Shown: piece by piece, positions 46,492 through 59,500 of the stretch | How the letters are laid out: every line of letters begins with the position of its first letter | How positions within the stretch are numbered: the stretch's first letter is position 1 | Assembly (NCBI RefSeq): GCF_964204865.1 | Contig: NC_135251.1 | Location: forward strand, 9,548,001 to 9,612,000 | From: Styela clava | Taxonomy: Eukaryota > Chordata > Ascidiacea > Stolidobranchia > Styelidae | Length of the DNA: 64,000 bases | Direction: 5' to 3' | Notes under the pieces: model-generated | Told to the model about the DNA's origin: nothing | What the model saw: only the letters and a program-made list of their open reading frames with translations | Databases searched by the model: none | Position numbers and translations under genes: made by a program

Positions 46492-49085
46492 ATGTAACCA
46501 AGAAATAAAAATACCAAAACGGGAAATATAAAATCAACTATAGATGTATGATTTCATAATGCATGGATTCCAAATAAGGATCACTTTGCCTCATTTCGTA
46601 TGACGTCACAAAGTGATTGTTCCTTTCTATATTACCTAATAATGAACAACGGAAACCAGTATAATTCAACATAAAACGGGAACTCGAATGCGAAAAGCAA
46701 TAAAGCAATCAAGGATATCTGATATAAGTTAGATCTGACATTGCGAAGATGAAATGCATATAGATTAAAACGTATATCAGATTTCTTCTAAATTTCCAAA
46801 CAGTTGAATAAAATTAAGATTTTTATTTTCATACACGTAACACGACGATATCAGAATAAATCGAGATAAAATGCACTTCAGTGAAATAATCGCAACCCAA
46901 ATTAACCGTAACAGCTTTAAACTATATAATAATACGTAAACAGTGAAATATGTAGTAAGACAGATCTAGAGTAATCACGAGTACCTTACGTGTATAATAA
47001 TTACACTGTATAAAAAACACTAATACGTAATGTGATTTAACGTTTATTTCGCGCATAAAATATGATATGATAACAGGTTTGTGACATGCAACATTTTTGT
47101 TTGACTTTATTTTTCACATTTTGAAAACTATAGGAAATATATTCCTGTTTTAAGACCCCGGTAATTCAATCACGATCTATCAATTATCGAATGTTTATAC
47201 AGAAACGAATGAACTTAGCTTGGACAAATCAAACTTTGCCCTCTTCACGATAGACTTTACAATATTACTATAGAACACGAGATCCGGTCATGAGCTGGTT
47301 ATGCAGAACGAATGAATCAAATATGTCAAAGTTGATTGACAGATTGACTGCAGTGACAATGAAGTGCACTTCTACGTGAATGAGCTATACGCATGAATTT
47401 CCTCTTTCCAACAAAATAATTAAATGTACTCGCATTATCTGGTAATTGTAATCTAGAAAGATCAAATTTGTTTATATCGTGTAAGATATGTTGATTGGGC
47501 ATCTTAAAACAAACCTCGGGCTATGTTCGGTAAAAAAACCGAATCTCATACGAAACTTTAGTAACACCTGAATCATATTCAAGGGAAATATATGCTTAGT
47601 CAAGGTTGCTGTACTGATCAAAAAAGCTGCTATGGGAATATACAAATGTGTGATCTGTATACATGTGGTGGATACCTTGTATCTTGAATGATTTGATACC
47701 TGTGAACTACTGACAAATAAAGTATGCCAAGTTTATACATTGTATCAAGTCTCAAATATTGCAAGCCCAATGCTTATTTGTTTCTGAAAGTTTCTGTTAC
47801 CTGAATTACTGAGTTTGGATGTTGATTTCAAGAATTTTTCCCAACATGAGTTTCGGATCTATGTTAATAATTTTTTTTTGAACAACTGTACAACCCGTTA
47901 GGCAAAAACAAAATTACGTGAAAAACCATTTGTTTTTTGACTCAAGGAAGATTGAGTCATACATATTACTTCAATGGTACCTTGTTAAATATGGCTGTAA
48001 TCTTACCAGTGTGTGTTCAACTGTTGGATTCATAACGAGTATGTTCATTCTATGAATCTTTTATTTATCGGATTTTAATGGGATTCGAAAACACTTTTTG
48101 TTTTCAAATTCCTCAACCAGATACAAACTCGTGCTTGTTTCCCGTATTTATTAATCAAATATATATACATAAAATGCTTTCCGAAGCTAGTTTAGTATAT
48201 ATATGCTTGTGAGGATTGCCCTTCCTGCTGGTACAGGGTTATTAACTTTAGGACTGGCTGGTTATCGCTTCCTTCTATCAAATAACATACCGGTACATCT
48301 AATTCTAAAACGATAAACATTATTTTTTACTCGCGAATATTTTTAGGTCGCTAGGTGTCGTAAGCGAGACCAACGATTTGAATACCATTGTGCGAACGTC
48401 TTAAACGACCAATGAATTCGAAAGAAACTGTGATTTTATCATATAGATTGTACAATGAACTATATAGTCATCAACTCCACTTCATGTAACCAAGTACTTC
48501 AGATCGACGTCATAGAATAGCAGCTACATTTCACATATGTGTCGCAAGAATAGGTTCTGTTACAACCAGTACTTGCGATATTTACGCTAATATTTTTCCA
48601 ATTTTAAATATGATCTACCGCTACCGTGAAACAAAATAGGTAAGATAGTATCGAGAAAACTGAATGCTAGATCATTAGCGTATGCCAAATTACAATTGTT
48701 TTATGCAATGAGCTGATACATTGCATTCAAATAACCACAATGTAGAACCACTTTTTGTATTTCATGATATATACAAAAAAGATTATTTAATCAAAAGTTC
48801 TATTAAAACGCAATTGTGGCGAACATTAAAGATCAGCTGATAATTGAAAAATTATGGCGTGTATCGCAATCAATATACAAATGTCATTTTTTGATGATTA
48901 TCAGTTTTGTACACCCATCCGCTATTTCATATTTACCTCGACGTGACCACAATCTTGGCTGATATAAATTAACTTTTTGCTTACGACTTCGAATTGAGCC
49001 CGGGCATTTTCTCCATGTTTAAACCTTTTACAAGAAATACATACATCCTAAGTGTTTGGCAATAAATATTTCAAATTAAAGCCCA

Positions 49086-49110
49086 TTGTGTGTGTGTGTG
49101 TGTGTGTGTC
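49086..49110 (+). repeat. GT dinucleotide microsatellite
   Basis: About 12 TG units; explains the VCVCV frame there. Confidence 0.9.
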
Positions 49111-50401
49111 TCCAACAGTAAATAAGTCGAAAGAAACAGTATTAAATACAGCCTCTGAGCTAAGTGTTTGTTATAATGGGACATTTGTATGTCCGAGTGG
49201 TGTTTGGGTATTCAGTCAAAACGACAACTTTGTATATGAAAAATAAAAATGCGTTATAGCTATATCAATGGTGGAACTTACAGATGAACCAATCCATAAA
49301 GGTCTGTGACTTTGCAGTATCAAAATCTTGTTAGGTTATGTTAGTCACTTCATTGACTATTCAATCAACCTTTTGAACTCTTTATCCCAAGGAAGTAAAT
49401 GCAATGGATTCATATTAGGTCAGATATAAATTACAATATGAAATATCATATTTTGTCTGAGGTTTCCTCCCTAGTTTCTACTAAAAGGATGTTTTTCGAT
49501 CTATCAGAGCTTTACCCAAACGATTGCGTTTCACGACAAATTATTGTGTCTGTGTTAGAGCGATGGAGTGTTACAAAATGAGATCGTAGCAATATGAAGA
49601 TTTTTATAGTTCAAGCACATGTGGTATTTTCGCTCCATTCACACAAAAACTGTGATCTCGAAGTTAGTTACTAAATCGTCGGCTTGAGCGAAATTATTAA
49701 TAATATTTCAATGTAAACTTAATAGCCCGATTCATTTACTCGTTATGGCGTGATAAAAGTTTCTTTGATTGGGGATAGAATAATAACATGAGAGCCAATA
49801 TTTGGAAATTTGAAATTCTACTTGTGAATTTATAGTAGCGTTATCTAATTTCTGGTCGGGCAATGTTTTCTACAAACGACTCACTTGCGAGGGCCGCAAA
49901 ATATTGAAAAGTTTAGTTTGGTAAAGTTGAACCTGAGAAGTGTGTTAAAGTACAAAGAATCACAACTCCGAAAAAAACATTTTTTATGTCGGAAATTCCA
50001 ACTTGGTAACACAGCACAAACAATTTTTTTTAAGTCAAGTAACTTTGTTAAACATTACGACTTCACTGACACATGGTCCTATTGTAACTGTCAAATACCA
50101 GAAGAAATAAAAAAAATATAGCAATCGACAAATTTCGAACGATCACGCTACAAGAGAGTTAATGACAAACATTCGACCAAACATGTTTTTCCTTCAAAAA
50201 TATTAGTTTTCGCCTAATAGAGATTACACCGGATTCATTAATAGGTGTCGCTGCGTGAAACTTTTGAGTTCCCACACGACCCCTGTCATACAAATTAAGT
50301 TAGTTTCCTTTTTTTATTTGCAATGTTTGTGCTTATTATGCGTTCATATCGCGCTGAAAAAGCAATCAAATAAGTTACCGACAAGCGCTGGTAAAACTTA
50401 G

Positions 50402-51135
50402 CCAACAATTAACATACCGCTCAGACCGCCGCCTCCCCACCCGCGGGTAAAATTACCCGCAGGACGCTCATCACTGTCTTCACATAGGGGGTTACCCACA
50501 GTAAAAACGATTTCACGCTCTGGGGAAAAGGCCCTGTCTCATCATCGCGGTTGCGAACCTGTCAAATCGCTGACGAAACGGCCAAGATACACACTATAGA
50601 ATTGATCCCTAAAAGTATGATCTTGAGGTTCGGCCTTGGAAAACGCTTTGTAATTTTTGTTATCATGCTCCCATTTGTGGTAGTATTAAAATACACTTTA
50701 CAGTTGTTCTTTTTGTCACAGTAACCAATTATCGGCTTCAGCCAACTACACAACACATTTATTTTGTCGTAAAATTTAAGAGGCTAAGCCTATTGGCTTA
50801 GTACAGAAAACCTATAATTATGTAAATTGAATTGTAGATTACTTCCTGTTCCAAAATATTACTGCTAAGGTGAAAATGGCTCACCAAATGAAAAACACAT
50901 CACAGAACACTTCCTGAGATAACCAACGACCAAGATGTTTAGATGCAAATTTAGGATGTACAAAACCTCTTTGACATTTTATATAATAATCAGCGCGTAT
51001 ATCATAAATCTAGCTAACAAACCGCTCAGACGACCTTCTTTCCCTCCCGCTAGTAAAATTACCTTCGGAACGTTCATCATTGCCTTTACACAGGGATCAC
51101 CCACTGTAAAAATGCTTTCGCGCTTTTTGTATAGA
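50402..51135 (+). repeat. Direct repeat pair 50402-50520 / 51007-51125
   Basis: Both run TAGC.AACAA, ACCGCTCAGAC, CCTCCC, GTAAAATTACC, GTTCATCA/GCTCATCA, CACAGGG and CCCACTGTAAAA/CCCACAGTAAAAA. Diverged duplicate of an unknown sequence; no coding frame. Confidence 0.65.
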
Positions 51136-54100
51136 ATAGTGAATGAAAATACAACTCATCAAACTTGTCTTTTCCGTTTGTTCGCAAGAGCTGTTGCGTA
51201 ATACTCGCGGAATTCAAGGTTCGGTTCAGCAACACCCTGGTTGCGTGCCCAAGCAAAGTGGCCTAAGTACTGGAAGTATGTGTATTAAAATGACATGCTA
51301 ATACTTAATAGTATGAATTTGAACGGTTATTATTGCTTTCCAATACACGGCGCGGCGCGATGTTTTTTTTTTTTTGGTTGGTGATTCAAGTTCGCATCTC
51401 TCCCAAATTACGAAATGTGTCCGCCCCTGAGTTCGGTGTTGATTGTCCTGGGCGTGCACATACACATTTCCCGAGTGATGCACACATATCTACTAGTCGT
51501 ATGCTAAAATATGATTACGAATGCTACTTCCAATGAGCCAGCCTGGGATCTAAGTATCAGCGACATATTAATTTAATCCACAGAATGTAAATAAAGAGTT
51601 GCAGAAAAGGTTCGCGACGCCATCCGATGAAAAACCGTTCACAGTGCTTGGCTTATAGTATGATTAAATACCTGAGCAGTCTAGTTTAATCTCAACTTCT
51701 TTCCAAATTTTAAAATCCCGTCTAAAGTCGATAGGCAAACTCTCAACTGTCTATTGGGATCAATTGGACTAAATTCAAAAATGAAATCTTTTCGCGGCAC
51801 ACCAAAATCATTTCGCGGCACACTGATGTTCCGCGGCACGGCGGTTGGGAACCACTGCATTAGGGTCTGAATTTGGCAATATAAGCGAACGGAAGACTCC
51901 GCAGCATTACTTAAATGAACAATATTGGAAGGATATTTCTGTAGTTTGGTTTTAGGTATAAAAGTTATTGTACGGATTATAAATATGCAAAACCATTCTT
52001 ATCATTTGAATTTGGTATATAAACCAAAAATAGTGACTAAATCACGCTTAGACAGCAGTCAGTTGAGTTTCTAGTGTATTCAAAAAAACTGCTGTGAAAG
52101 GTACTTTTATTTAGAGTCTCGATGTTTTGCTATCGTCGTAATATAATAATAACTAGACGCTTTTGTTACATCACATTTTCAGATTTTGTTATTCTTTAAA
52201 ATGTCTTTTTTCTTTTTCTGTTTCCAAAGCGATTTTATTGTTTGAACGGAGTATAATCAAGTCTCATGATACATCGACTACCAGCATATATCACGACAAA
52301 AAATTATTGTGCTCATGTAATTCCCATATTATAATACAAAAACCGCAGAGTTAGCTATTTTTTTGGTTTTCATTATGTAAAGGCCTTTATTTGTATTGTT
52401 TCACATACACTCACACTGGTAAAACTGCGAGTAAAATCAAGACAAAATTTAATTAAGTCCGTATTTATGAGCTGGAGTATGACAAATAATTTAAACGCAT
52501 CCTTAAAGAGATTTCATATATGAACCATAAAGGACACGAAAAAAAATTGCAATACTGTATTGTACGCTTAATTTTATTTAAAACGGCTTAGACTAAAAAA
52601 GATAATGTGCTTTTACTTTTACAAGGGTATAAGCCAGATAATTATTTCACATTACAAACAAGGGTGGAAGAAAACAAAATTAAATGGCATGGCACAATCG
52701 TGAAAAGCAGTGATTTACTGTATTGAACTATGAAATACCGTATAATGAACACTATCTGTTAACTATTATATGAAAAATATTAAAATAAAATCTGTTTTGT
52801 CGTTTAAATATAAAGGTAGTTGAATTAACTTTGAGAATTCAGGTATTAAAATAATACATATATCTCAAATACCCGGTACCACGATGGAATCTATGGCAAC
52901 GCAAAGAGGGCTGTTCTATATTTCAAGTGTTATTCAAGCGTGGATGCGTCATGGCTTTGAACGTATTGTTTATCTATACGGCCAGTATATGGATACACTC
53001 ACGTATCGGCGAGATATGAAGTGTCCTTGTTCTTATTCGATTATATTTAACGGAGATCAAGTTTGGCAAAAATAGGACGCGCATCTTTAAAGCACTATTT
53101 TATCTGTGACCCGTGAATGTCATGAATGTATCAAACGCTCACTTCTTCACTATTTTTCAAAATACGAAAGGTCTCGAAGGTGTTCTGTGTATTTTTTACC
53201 GAGAGACTTTTTACATTTCGACAGAGTATGAGTCGGGAGGAGCGGTAGCTTTCATGAGCTGTGTTTTAACATATTACACTACTACTATTAGATTATATTA
53301 TATAGACTATATTATATGAACTTTCAGTAAGGTATATTTCACACTTTTTTCTGTATTTGTCTCTTTGCTCGGATTGATCGACGTATATATTAATACGTTT
53401 TAGAGAAGAGTTTACAAATATACGTTCCAGGTTCATGTAATATAATTTTATATTTTTTTCACTCTATCTGAACTTGTTTGTGGTTAATTTTTGCTGAAAA
53501 TATGTGATTGCGAAATCGGAGTCCGCTTTAGGCAAAATTTTTATTTATATTAGTTTATTAGATTAGCGAACAAGCTAACGAAATAATACTTATAAGCTCT
53601 CGAATTAAAATAGAAAAGCGAAAATTTATTAAAAAATGTGCTTCAAGTATATAAGTTTTGTGTAGAATTTTGAGGTTGTTTAAGTTGATGAATTTTGTTT
53701 AATTTTACAATAGTCGAAACTGTTGTTCGAACTGCTGCTAATAAGGCCTTATACTTTAATTTAAAGCCTGAACTTGCAAATTTTTCATAGTTTATCTGAG
53801 AAACCGTTATCTGTGCGTTACAAGCATTTTATTTAAAACTCTATATTCCATGTCTCGCTATTCTTGTAATGTATAATAAAATTACGCGATTCTATTATAA
53901 CGCAACATTTTTAGATTTTTTGTTTTCTTCGGAAAGTTCATGTTTGTTTGTTTGTACCTATGCCATTCTTTCTCGGACTGTAATTAGATACTCACATGAT
54001 ACAGTGCGTGACTTAATATACCAGGGGTCGGCAACCTTTTGAGCTCAGCGTGCCATTTTATGAATAATGAGCACCTTCGCGTGCCAAACATTTTTATGTG

Positions 54101-55639
54101 TTTGGTTTGCATAGTCAACTACCTGATTTGAATAATCGAAATCGGAAATATCCTTTCCCTTCTGAAACAGTCGCCGCGATTACGCGCTCGTAACAAGAGC
54201 CGGCTTTTTTAGCTTATACCAACTTTTCAGTCGCGTAAAATATTGAATTCATGACAGCTACGAGAATCTATAAACAACAAAATATTAACATTACTAGTCT
54301 AAAATACCGCTCAATCTGTTGACGTATAAAATTATGAGATAAACATGCCTGAGTGTATTTAGTTTTGATACTTTTTTATGATCTTGCGCATTCGTTATCG
54401 CCGTCAGGAAAAATCTCAAGATCTGTAATAAAAATCTCAAAGAGTACAATTAAATACATATAAAGTATATCAGCAAATCAAAAATACATATTTATCGCCT
54501 CGAAATCCCCGCGACTTTTTCGACGGCTAATAATGATTTTTTTGTTGTGCAAAGTAATCAATCCATGACCGATACGGCAATATTTAAAATGTTTTGCTGT
54601 ATTATAATTTACTTGTCTTCAGTTTGACCTGTGGTTGCGTCGATAATAAAAACGCATCACTACCCTAAAATACCACAGCATTCCGCGGACATAGAAATAT
54701 GTAGTGAACCTACCGGTTATTACTTATCGATTTTAATAGGTATTTGTCTGTTTGTCTGTCTGTTAGATGCACGCGATATCTCACGAAAGCGAGATTGAAT
54801 CTGCTCCAGATTTTGCATGTGCAATCATCATATGTCGGAAAGAAGCCTATTGATTTTGGATGAATTATGTCGTATAATTAGCGAGTTATTAATTAATTAG
54901 TGATGGGACACAAGGTGTCACTATGGAATAAGAGCGCTGTTTTGGGGGATTCCCTAACTTTCTATCGATAAGTTTCCGGTCTCTGACCGATTTTCTCGTA
55001 TCTTGTTTTGATCTGCATTTTTGCCATTTTGCGAATATTCGACAAATCCGGGTCTCGTACAACAAATATTTACGGTTTTATTTTTAGTATTTTATATTGC
55101 CGCCTTTCAATTAAAAAATTTTCGTCGTCGATTCACTCCTTTTTGACTTAGAGCAACTCGCCGCCGATTATTGTATAATAACTCTCAACCAATTCACAAT
55201 TCTGGGCGAATACAAAAAGAAAGTAATTATTATCGTTGACGTGAAATACTTTCTGTGATTCTGGGAGAACAAACACGGACTTAAAAGTGTTTACGGTCAA
55301 AATAACACGCCACGCTGACAAAAAACAATCGTCGATTTAGCAAAAAACTGTACGAATCGCCCAAAAGCATGAATAGATGAAAAAATATTCAATATTTCAC
55401 GACCTTGAACTGACAAAAAGTAACCCAACAGTAGTATAAAAAGTTGCTAGTAGGTGAACGAGATTTTTTAAGTAGCGAAGCATTTCTGAAAGTGGCCAAA
55501 TCTGGCAACGCTGCACTGCATATGCTTATCTACACTGAATTCCCGTACAGAAATAGGAAATAGAAATTTAATTTATTTTTATGATGAAACAACACAAAAT
55601 GCGATATTTAATTTCTATCCGGCAAATGGACCACCCTGG
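51136..55639. other. Intergenic DNA, no gene recognised
   Basis: Solo hAT ends at about 51770-51855 and 54022; otherwise nothing identified. Confidence 0.5.
54022..54110. mobile_element. Solo hAT left end
   Basis: CAGGGGTCGGCAACCTTTTG with CGTGCCA repeats. No matching right end found. Other solo ends: 40914 (CAGCGGTTTTCAACC), 51840-51855 (GGTTGGGAACCACTG) and 57670 (CAGTGTTTCTCAAC). Confidence 0.6.
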
Positions 55640-55765
55640 GTAAGGGTTAGTGTGGGTTCAAATATCCGTAAAAAAAATTTACATGAGTGCAATAGTATGC
55701 AGGTGCAATTGTCGTGGGTTCAAATTACGGGTTCAAATGTACGTGGGTTCAAATGTAATGGTACT
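55640..55765. repeat. TTTGAACCC-family repeat, partial
   Basis: GGTTAGTGTGGGTTCAAATAT, GGTGCAATTGTCGTGGG and GGGTTCAAATGTAATGG landmarks; the left part is missing. Confidence 0.7.
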
Positions 55766-55916
55766 GTGAACCAGTTTATGAGCGCCAACACTTCAAACCA
55801 ATCATAAAAAAAATTCAATAGTAAAATATCGGGAGAATTTTCTGAGGTATATATATCGCAAGGTCAGTAAAAACGTGTCCATTTATCCGTCCTAAAGCGA
55901 TATACATGGTGTATTG

Positions 55917-56846
55917 CAGGGGTGGCCAACACGTCTCGAGCCGTCGATCGCGTCTGAAATTGAGTGAATTTTATTGAAATACCCCCAAAATTGTCTCGAA
56001 CCAGTTGTGTGTTTTACAACAGGAAGAATGGGAAGAATGCAGTACTTTACATGCGCAAAATACGATATACACATACTGGGCACGCCCGATAAATCATATA
56101 TATTATTTCGTGCCAAATGCAAGTTTATACGATTAAAAATGTAGTGCCGAATATCGCGTGTCTAGAGGTTAGACCAGGGGTTTCCAAACCAGTGGTCGCA
56201 CCCCCAAATTGGGTCGTAGTGATAAGTTGCTAGGGTCGCAAACAGGTCAAGGGGTCGCTGAGTTATGGTAAAGGTGGATTTACAAAACATCTAAAATTTG
56301 ACGAACCATGCATTCCTAATAAATGAAATTTTCAAACTGTTTTTTTTTTTGTAATTTCGTCTTTTTTAATTTTGAATTGAAATAAAAAGTTTAAATATTT
56401 TAGCTTATTTTACTTAAAACCTCCACCAAAGTCCAGTGAAAGAAGCTTTGAAGTTTTGTGAAAATATATATATCGACCGGGGTCGCATTGGACACTTGAA
56501 AGTTGTTTTGGGGTCGTCGAGAAAAGCTTGGGGACCCCTGGTCTAGTCCGACAAAGGATCCTACAATAACTTCCGCCGTATGCGAGATATTGTCTCACTC
56601 CAAGAGTAGTGTGATAAATTTTATTCGCAAAGGTAGCATTGGCATCAAAATGCCTAATTTGTTCTAATAATCTGTCAACAAAATCTTCTTATTGGCGGCC
56701 GTAGATTTTTTTGTGTGCGTGTGTGCCGTTATATGCACATTCAGTGCCCATTCGTTTTTGTGTAGGACCTTATTACCGATCAGTCGATCGCGATCTATTT
56801 TAAAGATTTTAGTCGATCGCGGTCAGAAGCAGGTTGGCCACCTCTG
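55917..56846. mobile_element. hAT-like element (CAGGGGTGGCCAAC ends) with a nested element
   Basis: Right end GTTGGCCACCTCTG. CGATCGCG-type subterminal repeats near both ends. Flanking 8-mers match at 5 of 8 positions. Interrupted by 56175-56540. Confidence 0.7.
56175..56540. mobile_element. Nested hAT MITE (CAGGGGTTTCCAAACC ends)
   Basis: CAGGGGTTTCCAAACCAGTG to CTTGGGGACCCCTG, inside the 55917-56846 element, with GGGTCG-rich arms. Confidence 0.7.
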
Positions 56847-57199
56847 ATATATGGCATGTAACAGACTGACATATGAAGGATGGAAACACGTTTGTATGTG
56901 GACGATTGAAATTAATTTGGTATAGTGAAAGACAAAAGTACAAAAAATGCAAATAAGTAACAACCCTGGCCTGTAGCAGCGCTAGCCTGAATCTGTTGTT
57001 AAAGTTTTGGGTCTGTCAGACTGTAGGTTAGTATACTTGCTGTCGACACGTATGTAATTCCAGAATTCTGAAATTCAAACAATATGCCTGAAAACTAGAC
57101 CTAGGTATGTCATAGGATTTGTATGGTTTCATTGTATGAATTCCAGTTAGATCAAGTTTTAAATATCTAGCTATTTAAGTTTGGCATTTTTGGGCGCAT

Positions 57200-57631
57200 G
57201 TTCACTAAATGCAGTAAGTACTTTTATTTGGCATGGCACAAACATAATTGCATATGTTATTTCTAACCCCAACCCAAAAATATGTCACCTAAAAATTACG
57301 TCACTACGGCGTCACAATCAAGTTACAGAGCTTGCCAAAGACAAGCTATGTTCAACGGAAATGGCATCTCAGCCGGCAATAATGAACTCGCCAGCGATCT
57401 CTCTCATATCGGGATCGTTACAACGATAAAACAAGAGAAATAGCTTGCTTGATTTCGGGTGATCGTCAGCGCGTTTTGGACGACAATCCGTATACTTTGT
57501 CGGGCTTTTTCGTAACTGTGACATTGTAGTGACATAATTTTTGTATGACGTAGTCAGGTGGAGGTTAGAAATGAAATATGTGAAAATAGTTATACAACAC
57601 CAAATAGAAGTACTTGACGGCATTTAGTGAA
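57200..57631. mobile_element. Fold-back MITE, about 430 bp
   Basis: TTCACTAAATGCAGTAAGTA at the left and TTGACGGCATTTAGTGAA at the right, with roughly 100-bp diverged arms that share ATTTCTAACC and TTACGTCACTAC. Confidence 0.7.
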
Positions 57632-58446
57632 CTAGACCTCATTTTGTACTCAAATCATATATATTACTCAGTGTTTCTCAACTCCGAGGCCACGGACACA
57701 AATGAGTTTTGGTTAAAACATTACATTACAATGCATGAAGCATCATGATATCCAACAAACAAATCATGTCATAAATTTTAAACTTTTTTTTTATTCTCAC
57801 TTTTGGCTCTGGGTTCTCGTTAAGCACTAAGAAGGGATTTGCTTTTGCTGTATATGAGGGTTCATATTGCAAGATATTAGCATTAATTACCGAATATTAT
57901 TTATAGTCACGTTAGAATGAGACAAAAATTTATTTTTACTGCCCTATTTCTGTTTAATAACCTTGTAATTTGATCGAGCCCACTGCTCAAAGAATACTCA
58001 ATTCACATTTTAGCATTTATTTTATTAAATATGAACTAGCACGGTTAATAATTTTTCAAATTTAAAATTTGTATTATTCGAACCAATTTTGAAGACATTT
58101 TGTAATTTTTATTCTCAATAATTGGGCATATGTGATGCTACAAATTACCCTTTAGGGGATAAAATTAGTATTTATTTGCTGTCTGATTCTGTTGTTCTCT
58201 GATCTGATGAAGACATAGTCATGGTTCCAAATACATATATTGCAATTGTATAATTACAAATACAAAGAACAGTTCCCAGTCATGACTGATAAGCCAAACA
58301 AAATACCAAGTTGTGCTTCAAACACGAGTTACCTTAAATAATTGTCCATTTTTATCGTTCCTTTTTCTCTCCGAACGAATGGTCGCTTTTAAGCTGGTTT
58401 CGGTATCGTCAGGGCATGACGCGATATCGTCATGTAACCTATAGGG

Positions 58447-58563
58447 CGTCTAATTGTTACGTATTTTACGGCTAAGAGATTGCTTCTAATTTTAAGATTA
58501 GAATGAACTAAGGTAAACGCGAACTATTAACCAAAAGCAGATAATTCACCCAATATCTTATAC
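58447..58563 (+). repeat. Upstream copy of a 120-bp duplicated block 5' of ATE1
   Basis: Aligns with 59326-59445 (GTCTAATTGTTAC, GCTTCTAATTTTAAGATTAGAATGA, GAACTATTA.CCAAAAGCAG and CCCAATATC in the same order). The two copies are about 880 bp apart, same orientation. Confidence 0.75.
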
Positions 58564-59325
58564 ATGCATCCACTATAACTGCGGAGCAGTGGCCAAGTTT
58601 GCGCGCGCAGTGAAAAAATACACAAATTGTAACAAAATTCATAAAAACATGAGAAAGTTGAATATATGATTAAGAGACAGAATTTGTGTGAGTTGAACAG
58701 TGTTTGAAAAGAAAGAGATTTGACATTGTTTATTAAATTTGGCTGACAGATTACTTCAAATGTTTATCTCTAATACACTTCGTTTCACATTAATAAATTT
58801 TGGAGCGCTAAAAAAAAAATAAGCGTGTTGCCTTGATGAGCCTTTCCGGCTGTAATTGTGATGAGCCTCTTTGGACGTTCAAAAAATAAAAATGAGAATT
58901 TCACTTGCGTTTATGCAAATACATCCTGAAGCGCTGTTTCGAAATACGATCGTTTTAAATCATATTTTGAAGAGTCAACGTAAAGTATATTTGAAGAGAA
59001 CGAATGCCAATATCTGCCAAGATCGAACAAATTAGATATTTTTGAGCAAACCTCGTTGGGTTTAATAACAAATATGGAACGCCTTTAAGATTAGAAAGAA
59101 GGAAAAATGAAATACTTATTGTATATTTGTCTTATTTTGAGAACGAAATTGAATAATTATAATACAGTATAAAATGCTATACTCGCGCGGTTTCTTGAAG
59201 TTGATTCGCGGGCTCTTTTTTTTCAAGTCTTTTGTTTCATATCTTTCTCATTTCTTTTTGCAGTCAAGAGTTCTGACTAGTTTTTAATTTTACAGTTTTT
59301 TTTTCTCTGTATAAAACAGTTCAGA

Positions 59326-59445
59326 CGTCTAATTGTTACTTTTTTTACGACTAAGATGTTGCTTCTAATTTTAAGATTAGAATGACTTAAGTTAAAACAC
59401 GAACTATTACCCAAAAGCAGCTAATTTACCCAATATCCTATAAAT
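59326..59445 (+). promoter_or_regulatory. ATE1: Proximal copy of duplicated block, just upstream of ATE1
   Basis: Second copy of the 58447-58563 block, ending 56 bp before the ATG. It contains a short palindrome (TCTAATTTTAAGATTAGA). It could be promoter or 5' UTR sequence; its role is inference. Confidence 0.4.
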
Positions 59446-59500
59446 CTTCTCAGTTTTCACTCACACTTATTGTGTTTCAAAAAAATATTTCCAGATTGAA

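Larger units (their letters stand above)
44010..50400. other. Intergenic DNA, no gene recognised
   Basis: AT-rich, with a short GGTTAGGGTTAGGG at about 45911 and a GT microsatellite at 49086. Open frames are short and without recognisable domains. Confidence 0.5.
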
